Source: Trema orientale (taxonomy: Eukaryota > Streptophyta > Magnoliopsida > Rosales > Cannabaceae). From it: a stretch of DNA of 64,000 nucleotides. The position numbers and the translations under genes are program-made. The notes under the pieces were generated by a model. It made no database searches. It saw only the letters and a program-made list of their open reading frames with translations, and had not been told where the DNA came from. The stretch lies in NCBI GenBank assembly GCA_002914845.1, contig JXTC01000044.1, forward strand, positions 1 through 64,000, read 5' to 3'. Positions 13,788 through 30,537 of this stretch are shown here, piece after piece. Every line of letters starts with the position of its first letter. Within the stretch, counting starts at the first letter, position 1.

Positions 13788-16063
13788 ATTGACCTAACAA
13801 GCAGCACTGGCAAGCAGCGAAATCATCAACCTTGTAAGTTGTAACTATATATAACATCACAAACTGGCTTGGGATTTTTTCCCCAATGCATGGTGATATT
13901 CACTCGAGCATGCTGCATTTTAATATGCTTTCGGTATCATCTTGTGCATCTTTCTTATTCTCGGAACTGTTTGATCTGAATCTCCAGTCTTGAGGGTTGT
14001 ATAGATGAAGACATAAATGATATGGGATTCGATGGTGTGTAGATATAATACGAAACTTTTACCAGTAAAAATTCTACCAAACTTGCCAACAAAAATAATG
14101 ATATACTGGTGCCGGTTAACTCAACGGACTATATTTGCTTTTAAGGCCTGGTTAGGATATGGAATTGGTTTGGATGCTGAAATATGTTGGCACTCCTGCA
14201 ATTTTTGGTTCGAAAATTTCACTCTGAACAGCAGGTAACTAAGGGGATAACAAATTAATCTTAGTTGAACACATAACGTTCGAAGTATATATATACCTAT
14301 ATATATATATGTATGGGCACCTATATGTATATATGTATGAACAAAATATTGTGAGACAAACAATATACAAAATAGATAGTTTGCAGGAGAGTTTAGATGA
14401 CTTTGGAGCTCCTTTTTCTCCGCCGCGTAGCAAGGAGCACAAGTTTGTCACTTTGTTAACGTGGTCGAAAGTACTACGATAGTAAAAGCCATGAACGAAG
14501 TGATGTATGAGTGCTTCCGACATACGAGTACAATGCTTTACGGGCGTACGGCCGACAACCTTGACCAGTTGGCAACTTGATAAGTTGGATGGCGCGCAAA
14601 GGTAGATTTCAGCTCTACTTGTATTTGATCTGATCTCAAATCAAACCATTTTGGTTGATAGCTGTTCCTCAAATCCATTTTCCATATGAAAGGAAGTATA
14701 GCTTAAATAAGGTCGACTTAGAATTGCTCAAGCTCTATTTCAGCGCTCTACTTCATAATTGATTTGATCTCTTTCTGTCTTCTCTTGTAATACTACAAAT
14801 CCTCATCCTCTGGTTTCCCTTGCCTTAATTGGACATCAATGGCTGAAGTTCTGATTTCCAATCTCCTAGTACAGGAACCTAGTATAGTAACACAAGTGAG
14901 GCTGGTCAAGGGTGTCGAGAAAGAAGTTGGAAAGCTCACTAGCAATCACTTGGATGCAGAGAAATAACAAGTCAACAATGTAGCATTTTTTTTTTTTAAA
15001 ATGATAACTAATAAGGGAGGAAGAGGGCGTGATCACTGTGTTTCGAACCCCGACCAATCCCCACACTAGGCAAAAGGCTCTCAATTACTACGTCACTCCA
15101 TTTGATAGAAGTAGAATGACGTAGTTAGTGTGTTTATTTTTCCATAAAGATATTAAAAAGAAAAAGAATTCATCGCTTAAACTTTCAACTTTTTTCGCAA
15201 AAAGACTGGTGCCTTTTCGTTAATATTAAATAAAATATTATATATATATAATATTTTACCAAATCTCATCATATTCACACATATGATCAAAATTGGAGTT
15301 TAAAATTACTGCAAAATTGTATTATATCATTTAAAGTTATCGATTAGAATCCAAATAAATAGCTTAAAGACAATCCTCTAATCCAAATAAATAGCTTAAA
15401 GACAATCCTCTAGATTAATAAATAATATGTAATATCTCAGGAAGTCAACTTTGAGATCCTTCAAATATACAATTTTTTTTAAACTATATTATTCAATTTC
15501 GAAAGTTAAAAGTATTCACTTTTAATAATTTTAACTATATGTGTAAAACGAGTGAAATTCGGTTAAAGAAATATAAATAGAAGATTTTATTTGATATTAG
15601 TAAAAAAGGAGTTTTTTTGGGAAAAAAAGTTGGCCATATATTAGTGGGTTTCTTTTTTTTTTTTTTTTTATTTGATAATATCCCACATGAGTTAAGCCAT
15701 ATATTCAAAATTCCCTCCAAAGGAAATAAACAGAGATAAAACTTCAAAAATATACAAAGAAAACAAAAGAAAATATATTAAAAAGTTGGTATTAAAAAAA
15801 GAAAAAAAAAAAGGCTGGGGAACCCTATAAGCATTTCGCTCAAGACACGATGACAGGCACACGCACGGCTACTGTTTCCCCCTCTCGGCTTAGCTAGCTT
15901 CCTCGACAATTGTTTTTTTTTTTTTTTTTTCTTCTTCTGCAGCTCTTGGCCTCTCTCTCATCTGAGTCAGTAAGGTTTTAGTCAGTTTGGATTTGTCTTT
16001 GACCAAATTAAGTGAAAACAAGAAGCCAACAGCTCGCTCTCTCTGCGCCGTTTTGGGGGATTC
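13788..16063. other. Intergenic region between beta-galactosidase and adenylosuccinate lyase
   Basis: Holds the presumed 3' UTR of the upstream gene, AT microsatellite-like DNA around 14285-14340, A/T tracts, and the lyase 5' UTR with a T-run and pyrimidine-rich stretch near 15912-15940. A perfect 32-bp tandem duplication is at 15349-15412. No further gene was recognised on either strand; the open frames here are short and low in complexity. Confidence 0.6.
15349..15412. repeat. Perfect 32-bp tandem duplication
   Basis: Positions 15349-15380 are repeated exactly at 15381-15412; each copy starts ATCCAAATAAATAGC and ends CAATCCTCTA. The perfect identity suggests a recent duplication. It lies in the intergenic spacer about 650 bp upstream of the lyase ATG. 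Confidence 0.85.
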
Positions 16064-20535
<4,472 letters not shown>

Positions 20536-22976
20536 GAACGGAACTCAATAGTTGAACAAAACCAATAGTTGAACTTGTCTATTATTATTGTCGTATTTTT
20601 GGCTATTTAAGATGGAAACCGCGAGAGAAACAAGTGATCCCGTATTTTAAGAAACTTGATTACATATGCACATGCTCCATAGTAGACCAAATTTGACCCA
20701 TATGCTCCCCTCAAAAAAAACTAGAAATATTTGTTTTATGGGACAAAATACCCCATAATGGTGGAAATGTTCGATTTTATGTTAGTTTGATTAATGGTGG
20801 ATTGAAAAAACTGAAATTTGGGAGTTAGGAGGTCAAATAAAGTTATGTTTTCGATTGACTTCGACATATTTCAATAAAGTTTCGATATGGAAATCTCGAT
20901 AGGCATTTGATGGATTTTGATTAATACCTGAGCCTATCTTCAACAATGGTCAGTTTATGTAATGAACTTCGATGATATTCGATGTGGGTTTGATTATTAT
21001 TATTATTTTATGTTGTTTATTTTGATAGCTTCGATTGTTTTTTTTTTTTTTTTGGGGACTATTTTTCAATGTTTTAGATTAAATTCGACACTTTTTTTAT
21101 TTTTTTGACCTCTTTCGATGCTTGTTTTATTGTGATAAGATTTGGATCATTTTTCAGTACTGTTGGACAAATTCGATGGATTTCTGTTGCCATCATAATC
21201 TGCTTGTTCTATCATGCAGAATATGCTTTTTTTAGTGGTTTTCAATATTTTGTTGTCCAATTTTTCAGATGTCGAAGTTAATGGTACCCACACCGTAGTT
21301 AATCATTTTATCAAGGAGATAAAAAATGTTCATGATTGAGGCTATCATTGAAACTTAGCAGAAATGCTTTTGTTGTCTACCGTTAGTGCCTAAGGCATGC
21401 AATTTGAATCCAAATAGGTATTATCAAAACTCGAAGCAAGCTTTATTATAAGCAGTGGAAGACAACTCAAAAGTGGCAGGGCAATGTTGTTTTATGATGA
21501 TTATAGCAGAACTGAACCGATTTATTTTAGATAGTTATAGAAAATGTTCCCTTTATTTTTATATCGCATGGAAACGAGATTGCCTAGAATGATACTCGTT
21601 TCTGTCTTTTCGTTTTTAGCAAAACAATCTGCAATTGTATTAAGGAACAACTTAGCTTCTTCATCTTCAGGCATAACACTCCTAATAGTTTATGGAATAA
21701 AGTGTTTTATGATCATGAGACTTATGCGGTTAGAATATGCCTACCGCCCAAAATTCTTATCATCGTTGTTCTATCTAGAGTACAAGGTCAAGATCAATGC
21801 AACCGAGCACAATGATAATGTGCTCTTTCTATTTCTTGAAATTTGTGCCATTAAGCACAGGAATGGTACTGATATTAGTAAGTATATTTGAAGTAGAAAT
21901 TGAATAGAGAACAAAATAAAATAACAAGATCATAATCAATATCATGTCATGACTTAAGCATAAAATTAAATAATATACTAGCATGACACAAGCAAACATG
22001 AATATAAGGTGGGCTCCCATCACAGGATACCCAGAATAATATTAATATTAAGTCTTTGGACAGAAATATCAATTGTAAGTGGTACTCTATGTGCAACAAT
22101 CAAATATTGACACTAAATCCTACCAAATAATAAGCCTTTATTTGGACAGAGTTATTGCTTGTATGGAAAGCTTAATAATCATCACATATTTAGTACCGCA
22201 AGTGTATCTGTCATTTGGACAAATAATAATATTCTTTTGGGCCGATCACTATCCACATAAACAATAAACACACAAATCTTAATATTTCAAAACAAATAAA
22301 TCTACACAACGGAGGTTACTTTGGCAACATATTATTTCAACTCATTTATTTTGAAATATCAGATTAATTGTGCAAGGAAAACAACAAAAATGTCCAAATA
22401 ATCAAAGTTTTCTAAAGCACGTTATTATAGCTGCAAATATGGGTGGGTCGGCTTTCGAGAGGTGGGGTAAATAAAACTTAACGGGTCAAATTATATGTTG
22501 GTACCCCATGAATTGGATTGAAAACGACTCAATTTACCCAAAAAAAAACCTCAATTGGTATTAAGTCATAAATTGATCTATTAATCTGGAAGGGCTTCCA
22601 CTGCGGTGCTAAGCCCTTGAAAAATACTTATGTAACTTGAGACTCAACTCTGTGGCGGCGCCGCGATGTTGAGTTACTGTTACCCTGGTGTTGCGCCATT
22701 TTTTTGCAAAAGGTTTCCCATTTTCAAAATGGGTAACTATCTCCATACACCTTAGTTTCATGATTTTTAGCCTTCAATCACTCACCTTATGAACCAAAAC
22801 CCATAATTAATCCTCAAATCATAATAATAACCATAGAATCCAAACGTCTCCTCAATAAAAGCATGAAAAATTCAAAATCATACACGTAATACCTAAACCC
22901 TAGAAAGCCAAATAGGAATAGACATTCAAACTAGAGTATATGTATGCAAGATCCTAATAATTTAATTATGATTCCA
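20536..22976. other. AT-rich spacer and probable retrotransposon internal sequence
   Basis: The first few hundred bases are the presumed 3' UTR of the lyase. From about 21.4 kb the sequence is AT-rich with no recognisable protein; an open frame at 21544-21891 (+) of 115 codons matches nothing I know. The part next to 22977 lies immediately downstream of a minus-strand primer-binding site, so it is probably the internal, non-coding part of an LTR element (LARD-like). A GC-rich island with GGCGGCGCCGC lies near 22650-22670. Confidence 0.4.
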
Positions 22977-22987
22977 CTCTGATACCA
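22977..22987 (-). other. Primer-binding site complementary to initiator tRNA-Met
   Basis: On the minus strand the sequence reads TGGTATCAGAG, the usual primer-binding site of plant Copia and related LTR retrotransposons. It abuts the end of the LTR at 22990, which orients the element on the minus strand. Confidence 0.75.
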
Positions 22988-22989
22988 CT

Positions 22990-24886
22990 AGTTAGATATA
23001 ATCAATGATTGAAAATAACTAGATACCACCCTAGGATCAATTATGCCAAATTATTAGGATAGGTTTGTTGAGGATTAGAGGTGATACATGGAACCATAGT
23101 AACTGTAAGTCGAGAAAGCACGAACACGATTATGATAAAACAGTAGAGCACGATCATGAACACACCAATAGGAACATAAAGATTAATGGTCTTCTATAGT
23201 CAAATCCTTACAGAGAACTTAATAGGTTCTTTCTCGAAGATGGGTGAAGAGTTTATGTGGCCGTTACACAATAAATTAAAACGTTCCTAGTTTAATCTAG
23301 TATAGTGGTAGTAAGAGTTGATCCTACGAGGAATTGGTCTAACTAATAAACTGTTAATTCTATGGTTATAAGAGGTTTTGATCTAAATTATATCTAAACC
23401 TATTAAAACTTAAAATAAATAGAAATAAAGCACGAATAAAATAAATAGGTTAATAAAGTACGAATAAAATAAATAGGTTAAAAGTCCATTCATCACCACT
23501 AAATACTTTACTAAATTAATTACCAAGTCTCATATCAATTAACATTCAAATTCTTTAGCTAAAGATAACAACAAGCTCTACTATCTCTATTTTTCCGCTA
23601 AATTTATTAGACAAAATAAGTTCTTCATCTAAAATCATATCAACTAGACAATCTCGAATAAGTTCTCTCAATTAATCTAGTTGATGCGTTAAGACTAGGA
23701 AAATATACTAAACTAGGCAAGTCATCTCACAAGCTCGGAATCATTTAACCTAGGTCATTTTCTTCATCATAGTTAAACATAATTACACAATCATATTTAA
23801 CTATAATCATGCCACCTTTACTAGAAACTAGACAATTATATATCTAATTCCTGATCAATATATATCCATTATAAATCATCTAACTGGCCATCTAAACAAC
23901 AAATAGTAAGCACAATAATCATTAAGCACAGAAGAATATGGACAAATCTGAATTATTAATTGACATATATAAAAACTTGGAGATAATCAATTCAATTATA
24001 TATTTAGGGCTTTGAAATCACCCTAAACCTTAAAGAAACTTAGACTAGTATGTAAACAAGAATAAATAATAGAACATCATGCTAGGTCAAATAACCAAAA
24101 GAGATAAAGGAAGGAAAAATGAATAGAATTACTGAAAGTTACTGAAAACTATCTCCAAGCTCTTCTTCTCCTCTTAATTCTCTCTCTTTGACCTCTACGT
24201 ATTTATATGTGCCTAGGAATGAGTATTTCTAAGCTAGAGAGGTGTTTTTATAATGTATGAGGGCTTAGAGACATCCTTGAGTAGTTTTCCGAAGTCAAAC
24301 GTCGGCAAAAGTTTTGAAAAAGCTACTTTCTCATTTGTTCTGGTGCTGCGGCGCCAAAAATTTGCCTGAAATCCTCTGCCAACCTGAGAGCAGGTGCTGG
24401 GTCGCTAGCACTACGGTGCCAGGCCCTGATTCGCCACTTTTTAAGCTTTTGTCAATATTTGTCGTTTTCGCTCTGTTTCAACTCCGATTCATTCCTTCTC
24501 CTTCAAAACACTTATAAAAATATAAAAATAACATTAAAAACCTAAGAATTACAAGAAAACAACTAAAGTTAATGTAGAGAAATAATCAAATAATAGCTCA
24601 AATATGCACTCATCAAGAGGAAAAAAGTAAAGTTGTAGAATGATTTGACTTTAGGGTCATAACCTCTACAGTTTCCTTTATATACTAGGTCACCTAATTG
24701 TAAACTCCTTGGTCACATTTTGGGTTAGTATTGATCTTTATACATTATAAAGCCCATACCCATTAGATGTCTCTAAAGCCTATATAGTTAGATCACTAGT
24801 TGGCCTACTTAATTAAGATAGTCCATAAAATGAATAATTTTTAATTAACTATGTGTGCCCACGTTAGGAAATATAAAAACCTAACA
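22990..24886 (-). mobile_element. Copia-like LTR, interrupted by a younger solo LTR
   Basis: On the minus strand the LTR starts at 24886 with TGTTAGGTTTTTATATTTCC and ends near CTAACT at 22990, directly before a tRNA-Met-type primer-binding site. The TGTTAG and CTAAC(T) ends are inverted with one mismatch. Removing the nested insertion at 23082-24615 and one target copy leaves about 358 bp, a normal Copia-type LTR length. No matching second LTR or polymerase domain was seen toward lower coordinates, so the element is partial or a non-coding LARD derivative. Superfamily is inferred from primer site and LTR size only. Confidence 0.6.
23082..24615 (-). mobile_element. Solo LTR, 1534 bp, nested in the Copia-like LTR
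   Basis: The element reads TGATGAGTGCATATTTG at its minus-strand start (24615) and ends CATGTATCA at 23082, so it has TG...CA ends. It is flanked by perfect 5-bp duplications AGAGG at 23077-23081 and 24616-24620. It has no internal region, so it is a solo LTR left by recombination. Its AT-rich body with a GC-rich island (GGCGCCGCAG on the minus strand, near 24340-24420) resembles long Gypsy/Tat-type LTRs, but the family is an inference. A tandem near-repeat of about 29 bp with CGAATAAAATAAATAGGTTA lies at 23423-23480. Confidence 0.82.
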
Positions 24887-25279
24887 CAATTTTGACATAA
24901 CCTTTAAAAGTATAATTGACTTCTTCCTGTATTAATCGAACTATCACTAGCAACCATCCATGGTAAATTCAAATTTTAATTCCATCCATAATTCAATGAA
25001 AATGTTAAATTGAAATGCATTTAAACTGCTTTCTTTCACAAAAACTATGCTAAATAAGTCTAATGAATTCCATTTTCAATTTAAAATACTTGATTACAAG
25101 AGAAGCATATAACATGTCTCAAGTTGCTCGAATCTTTTAGTATACTAGGATGGCTTCTACTCTTTGTTATTTATTATTATTATTATTTTGACATTGGGGT
25201 GGGGAAATTGTACTCTTTGTTATGCAACTTGTAAATTGGGATTCATATCATGCAAGATAACAATATGTGTATAAGAACT
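24887..25279. other. AT-rich spacer between two transposons
   Basis: About 390 bp of AT-rich DNA between the Copia-like LTR and the 2.2 kb hAT-like element. No gene or clear repeat was seen. Confidence 0.5.
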
Positions 25280-25287
25280 AGTGAAGT

Positions 25288-27456
25288 GACGCCATGTTTA
25301 GAATGCATGATAGGATAGGATAAGGTTGGACTATTTTAAATGATTAAATTAGATAGGATAGGATAGGATAAGATAGGATAATAGTCCAATCCTATCTCAT
25401 ATTTGGTATGCTACATTTTATTAGGATATGAATAGCATGTGTGTTTCATATTTTTAACTAAACAACTAACTTTTCAAGTTTGATTTCTTTTTTTAAAAAA
25501 AAACTATAAATAAATAAATAAATGATCTTTTATTAGTTGTAAATAAATCAATTTTTTTTTTGAAAATTAAATTAAAAATTTTAAATTAAATTTTAATAGA
25601 ATAAATTGATGCAGCGATCCATGTTCCTGAAATTAGACACAATTTCAAGGAAGAGAAGAGGCTTCATCGAGCCAAATCTCATTGATATATAATTCAACCT
25701 CTTAAAAGAATTCCTATAGTAGCCTTAGTTGAGAAAGACTAATAACTAAATATTGTTGGGACATAACAAAAGGCTATCTAACCTAAACACTAGAGTCCAA
25801 AGTAGTCGAATGGACTGGGCCATAGCAATACTAACAAGCATAAAGTTCAAAGACACCTAAAGTAAAGCAGACTTTATAAATGACTAAACATTAACCAAAT
25901 GACAGATAAAGAAATCAAAGTGCTCTGCACCACAAATTATACCATTCATAATAAAGTATTAATCATATCATATCATATCATCCATACATATTTAATTCTC
26001 TCCATTGTTTATCATCCAAAATAATATAAAATGATATTAGTTTATCTCTTCCTTAAGAGCGACATGACAAATTCAACTTTTTTCTCATCAGATAGGGAAT
26101 TTAAGATACTAATAGTCCATGGTTTTGCAGTAAAGATGTCCAACGTATCAATACAATCTTCCACATGTGTCTCCAACCTCGTCAGCTCCTCCCACATGGA
26201 GTTATGTTGATCATATTCTTTTTTCCTTGTACTCTCAACTATAACCTTAACTATCTTCTCCACTTGCTTAGTTGACAAAACATTCAAGAAAAAAAAGCAA
26301 AAGGTATTAGATAAAACCCATCAACAATTCTTGTTTTCTTTAATAATAATTTTATAATTGATGGGTTAGTATGTTACCCTTTTCTTTCTTGGCCTTTTGG
26401 AAGTTCCTTCACCCCAAACGGAAACATGTTCACAAAAACAGAACTTTTATCAACCACTAATTCAAGATTGTGTTATTGAGGGACTTAACAACTAAATTAA
26501 AGATTGCGTTTCAGATTGTCATGCTTCCTGAAACTTGGAATTTGACAAATTGATTACAAATAGAAGAAGAGATGGCAAAAGTGCTTTACAGGTAGAGCAT
26601 ATGATATTAACGGAGGCAAACAATGACGAAACCATTCAACCAAAAAAAATCAAATAAGGAAAAAAGGAAATGTAATTGAAAATAGATCAAACTGAGTTGG
26701 TAATTGTTGTTAGCATTTAAGAAGGTCTACTTTCAACAAAATGAGTGTACAAAGTACAAGTACAAAGCTTAACCACTATCCTGAATCAAATATTGCGTTA
26801 TTGGCCATTCTGCGTACATAAATTATTTTAGCAAATTTATTAGAAACCAATTAACTTGCTTTGGCAAAAGAAAAGAGACAAAGATTCCCATTAGACAATG
26901 AAATAACGAATGTTAGAGAATAACTAAACTAGAAACAATAATAAGTACATCTAAAAGCTCGATATTGCATTGATAAGTATCTATATATATAAGTACTTGA
27001 TGCTTATATATATAGATATACCTGATGGTTTGAAAGCCAAGCTTCGTGCGAGCAGAGGAGAGTCACAGCCCCAAGCAGAGATGGACGCAAGAAGAGAGAT
27101 ATAAAACCAAGCTTTAAAAGCGAACCTTCAATAGACACACAAGATATAAAGCTTTAATGACTGAAGAGAGAGAGAGAGACTTGATACTTTGAAAGCCAAG
27201 CTACTTGCAAGAAGGGGAGCGTCACAGCCCCGAGCAGAGATGGATGTGAGAAGGAAGACGATTGGTGAGCAAGAAGAGCCCTAATCCCTCTCAATTCCAA
27301 ATTCTGATAGAGATAAAATTATCCCCTTATAAGGGGACTATTATTGGATAAGATTATTTTTAATCCAATCCTATGGACTCAAATTGTGAGACTAAACATG
27401 GGATAACTCTAATTCAATCTAATACTCCCTTTATCCGGCAATCCAAACAAGTCCTG
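25288..27456. mobile_element. 2.17 kb hAT-like DNA transposon derivative
   Basis: Perfect 8-bp direct repeats AGTGAAGT flank the block at 25280-25287 and 27457-27464. The ends are imperfect inverted repeats: GACGCCATGTTTAGAATG on the left matches the complement of the right end, CAGGACTTGTTTGGATTG, at 12 of 18 positions. An 8-bp target duplication points to the hAT superfamily. Inside are a minus-strand open frame of 81 codons at 26042-26287 and a GGATA-rich repeat near 25306-25380. Two diverged copies of a unit with GTCACAGCCCC and GAGCAGAGATGGA lie at about 27021-27085 and 27180-27245. No intact transposase is visible. The TTTGG-type termini could also fit a PIF/Harbinger element, so the class is moderately supported. 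Confidence 0.55.
26042..26287 (-). pseudogene. Short open frame inside the 2.2 kb transposon, unrecognised
   Basis: An 81-residue frame, acidic and Leu/Lys-rich, ending near NSLSDEKKVEFVMSLLRKR. This weakly recalls the C-terminal part of plant Myb/SANT-like proteins encoded by DNA transposons, but no DNA-binding helix pattern is visible. It is most likely a fragment of a transposon accessory protein. No function is claimed. Confidence 0.3.
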
Positions 27457-27829
27457 AGTGAAGTTTCTTAAAACTCATTAGAACTTAGGTATTAACATTA
27501 TCGCAAACCAGAGCTTCATCCCCCTCTAAACTCATAAGTCTAGAAAAACACATCAATGAGCAGAATTAATCCAAGTCACCAGTCTTAAACTTGAATGAAT
27601 CCCTACTGAAACTTTCACTTTCGAGATAATACTTTTCCCACATTTAATTTTGTCAAAGAGAAACAAATATTTATAGAGAAAAAGGAAAGATAAAACCTAT
27701 CTAAACTCTAAAGACATAAACCAATACATCTTAATTTTCTTTTTTTTTTTGGAAGGACAAAACATCTTAATTTGGCATAGAGGAAAAATATATTTATATA
27801 CTTGGACGATTTCTATATAAATTATAATG

Positions 27830-29435
27830 TTAACTCCACAAAGTTAGAGTTATCTAGCGCTATTATGCCTTAAGTTTTGCTACGTTCTTGTTTATTTTAA
27901 GTTGTTTCAATTATTTTCCTTGTTGTTTTGATGTTTTATGTATTTGTGTACACAAGAAAGTGTTTGATGCAAAATGAGATGAATTTACACCTCACAAATA
28001 GATCTTTTAAACTATTAGAATTGAAGTTCAATCCGATACAGTCGTAACCCAATGAAAATGAGGCAAATCGGAGGTCAAACGAAGAAATGGTACACCCGAG
28101 AAGCCGAGGTGCCAACTTTCGAGTAGTTTTGGTGCCGCAGTGCCAAAAATAGTGCCGCGCCGCCATTCCCTGCGTCCTGAGTCAATAATTGACGGTCGAG
28201 ATCAACTTTTTGACGATCCAAGGGTCCAAATTCAGCCTGCTTTAGGTTTGCATGAGCCACCTCTTTAAAACACTATCTTTGGGGTTGAAAGAGGTATGTT
28301 GGGATAGAGAGAAAGAGGGATAGAGGCAGTCATGGAAGGAGATGAAGAAGAAGAAGAAGAAGATTACAAGCTCCAAGCCTCTATTTCTTAATTTCCTCCC
28401 CAACATCAACACCATAGTTTGTTCTTAACTTCTTTTCTTTATTTTCTTGTGAGTTTTGCATTGTATTTTTCATATTTAGAGAGTGATATTATTAAGAGCA
28501 AATCTTTGAGGAAGGATTCAAGGGAGCAAGAACCAAGTTTGGAAGAGGAGATTGACAACTTCTATGAACACCTTCAAGCTCTTCTAAAGGAGAATTCTTT
28601 AACTTTTCTCTCTTTGATTTTGTATTTCTTAAATTCATTGGATTATAATGTTGTTGTTCTCAATTTATATTATGAATTAAATCTTTCTTTGTCTAGTTTT
28701 ATTATGTGAACCAACTTTGTATCTTTTGTTTGTTTATTTCTCTCCTCTTTTATTAAATCCATTGTTGAGTTATTTATTTTACCTTGTGCTTATTCCTTCT
28801 ATTTAATTGATCACTAAATAGATTGTTGAGTGAAACCTTTATGAACTTGAGAAGGGGAATTTAGGTTTGGACGTAGGTAGAACAACATAAGATTACCTAG
28901 TTTGGGGTAAGTTTACATAGGATAGGAATATACCTATGTGATTTGTGCAACCTTTGTATGAGAAAAACTAAACTTAATGAATCTAGTCAATTTATGTTAG
29001 GAGTAACATATTAGCTTGTCTAGATATTTTTACTTATGTCTTGAAAAAGAGTTTGTGAATACATTCGAATTCTCGGTTGACAACTCTAGTGGATTAAATA
29101 GTGTACGAGGGGAATTAGGATATTGTGTGTTTAAAGAATGGTTGAGGAATTAGTAAACCTAGACATTTTTCTTATTGCTTGCTTTCATTCATTTTGCATG
29201 CTAGTTTAGTTTCCTTGGTTTTATTTCTTAAAAATCTATATATTGTTTGTTTGGATAAAGTTAGGATTGATCAATTTTAATACCTAGCTTAGACTTAGTA
29301 ATCAATCTTTATGGATTCGACACTCTAACTTCTAAATCTATATTACTTATGACTGTGTGCACTTGCACGGGAGTATGTGATTTTATAGTTGTATAACCTA
29401 TAGACGGATGAGAAATAAGAAAACATTATAACCCA
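27830..29435 (+). mobile_element. LTR-like block, probable Gypsy/Tat-type LTR remnant
   Basis: A non-coding 1.5 kb block with a GC-rich island around 28110-28170 (GGTGCCGCAGTGCC, GTGCCGCGCCGCC), a purine-rich AAG-repeat stretch near 28340-28365, and a terminal stretch with TGTGTGCACTTGCA near 29355. These traits are typical of long plant Gypsy LTRs, and the island resembles that of the solo LTR at 23-24.6 kb in the opposite orientation. Boundaries are approximate because no convincing target duplication was found. The open frame at 28419-28709 looks like chance. Confidence 0.42.
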
Positions 29436-29843
29436 AAAGAAAAAAGGAAAAAAAAATGCATAATTGCCAAACAAAGAAAGCCATAACGCAAGAAAGCTCA
29501 TACCCAGGAGACTTGCAATTAATTTAAAATATCCAACACGAAATTAAAAAAAAAAACAAAAAAAAAAAGAAAAAATATCCGCACTAACTTCACATTTTCT
29601 TTAGTAGTAATTTCTTATATAAATGTATATGAACGTCTTCCAAACAAAACAGTTACACCATTTTCTTTATTTTTTAACTTTCTATTATATTACATTATAA
29701 AAAAAAAACTATTACCGGCCTGATTTGAAAAAATAAAGAAAGATCGAGAAAAATAGGGGAGAAATTCTCCACCTTTAGTTTTTATTTTAATTTTTCTGCA
29801 TTTAAAGTCATTACCTCTTTGAAGTAAATGGTAAATACTCTTT

Positions 29844-30014
29844 GGGGATGGCTACGGTAGGGGCGTCCCTACGTAGGGTCATGCCTTAATTATCGTTGGA
29901 TGGGAATCTGTGGGGAATAACGGGAATCTGTGGAGAATCTATTTATATACAGATTCCCATCCAATGGTGAATAGACAGGACCCTACGTAGAGGCGCCCCT
30001 ACTGTAGACGCGCC
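29844..30014. mobile_element. Short foldback MITE, about 171 bp
   Basis: The two halves are inverted copies. CTACGGTAGGGGCGTCCC on the left and the complement CTACAGTAGGGGCGCCTC on the right are followed by CTACGTAGGGTC and by TTGGATGGGAATCTGT on both arms. The two arms cover most of the element. Direct repeats CTCTTT at 29838-29843 and 30015-30020 may be the target duplication but are low in complexity. It has no coding capacity; a transcript would form a long hairpin. Confidence 0.75.
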
Positions 30015-30020
30015 CTCTTT

Positions 30021-30537
30021 CTTTTATTATAGTGTTTCTCCAAAATATAAAATAGAGCCATATATTTAAATTTAAAACAGTGGAGTGTATATTACTTCTT
30101 TTATTTGTATAATCTTTTATTGAAAAATAAAAATCTTAAATGAAAATTCCCTTTCAAAAACAAATAAATAAATTCTTAAATGATATCATAATCAGACATC
30201 CCTAATGAAATGAGCTTTTTCCCATTAAAAACTAGAGGTGGAGAATATCCACCTCTTTTACAAGTGATGCAACCTATAACAGAGAAGTGAGGAAAGCGCC
30301 GAAAGCTTGTGATAAAAAATATTGAACAAATATATATAGACAAAGAAGAGACTAAGGATTGAACTTTTATTGCTCTCAATTTTCGATACAATGACGTACA
30401 GAAAAGCTGCTCTATTTATAGAGCTAAAAGCCAAAATGGCTACATGCATGATAGTAGAAATATCTGGCCACTAATTCCTATATAAGTGGCCAACGTGCAA
30501 ACAAATTAATAAATCTTAAGACTAGGTCCCACAACAA
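30021..30537. other. AT-rich spacer before the PPR pseudogene
   Basis: About 500 bp of AT-rich DNA with no gene recognised. The transition into PPR-coding sequence at about 30538 is abrupt, with no start codon or leader, which fits a truncated gene copy. Confidence 0.5.

Noticed and set aside
14990..15110. T-run followed by GTTTCGAACCCCGACC, resembling a tRNA B-box or SINE piece
   Set aside because: No A-box, anticodon arm or target duplication is visible; probably a retroposon scrap.
21544..21891. 115-codon open frame in the spacer after the lyase
   Set aside because: No motif, no homology recognised and no clear transcription signals; treated as chance in AT-rich repeat DNA.
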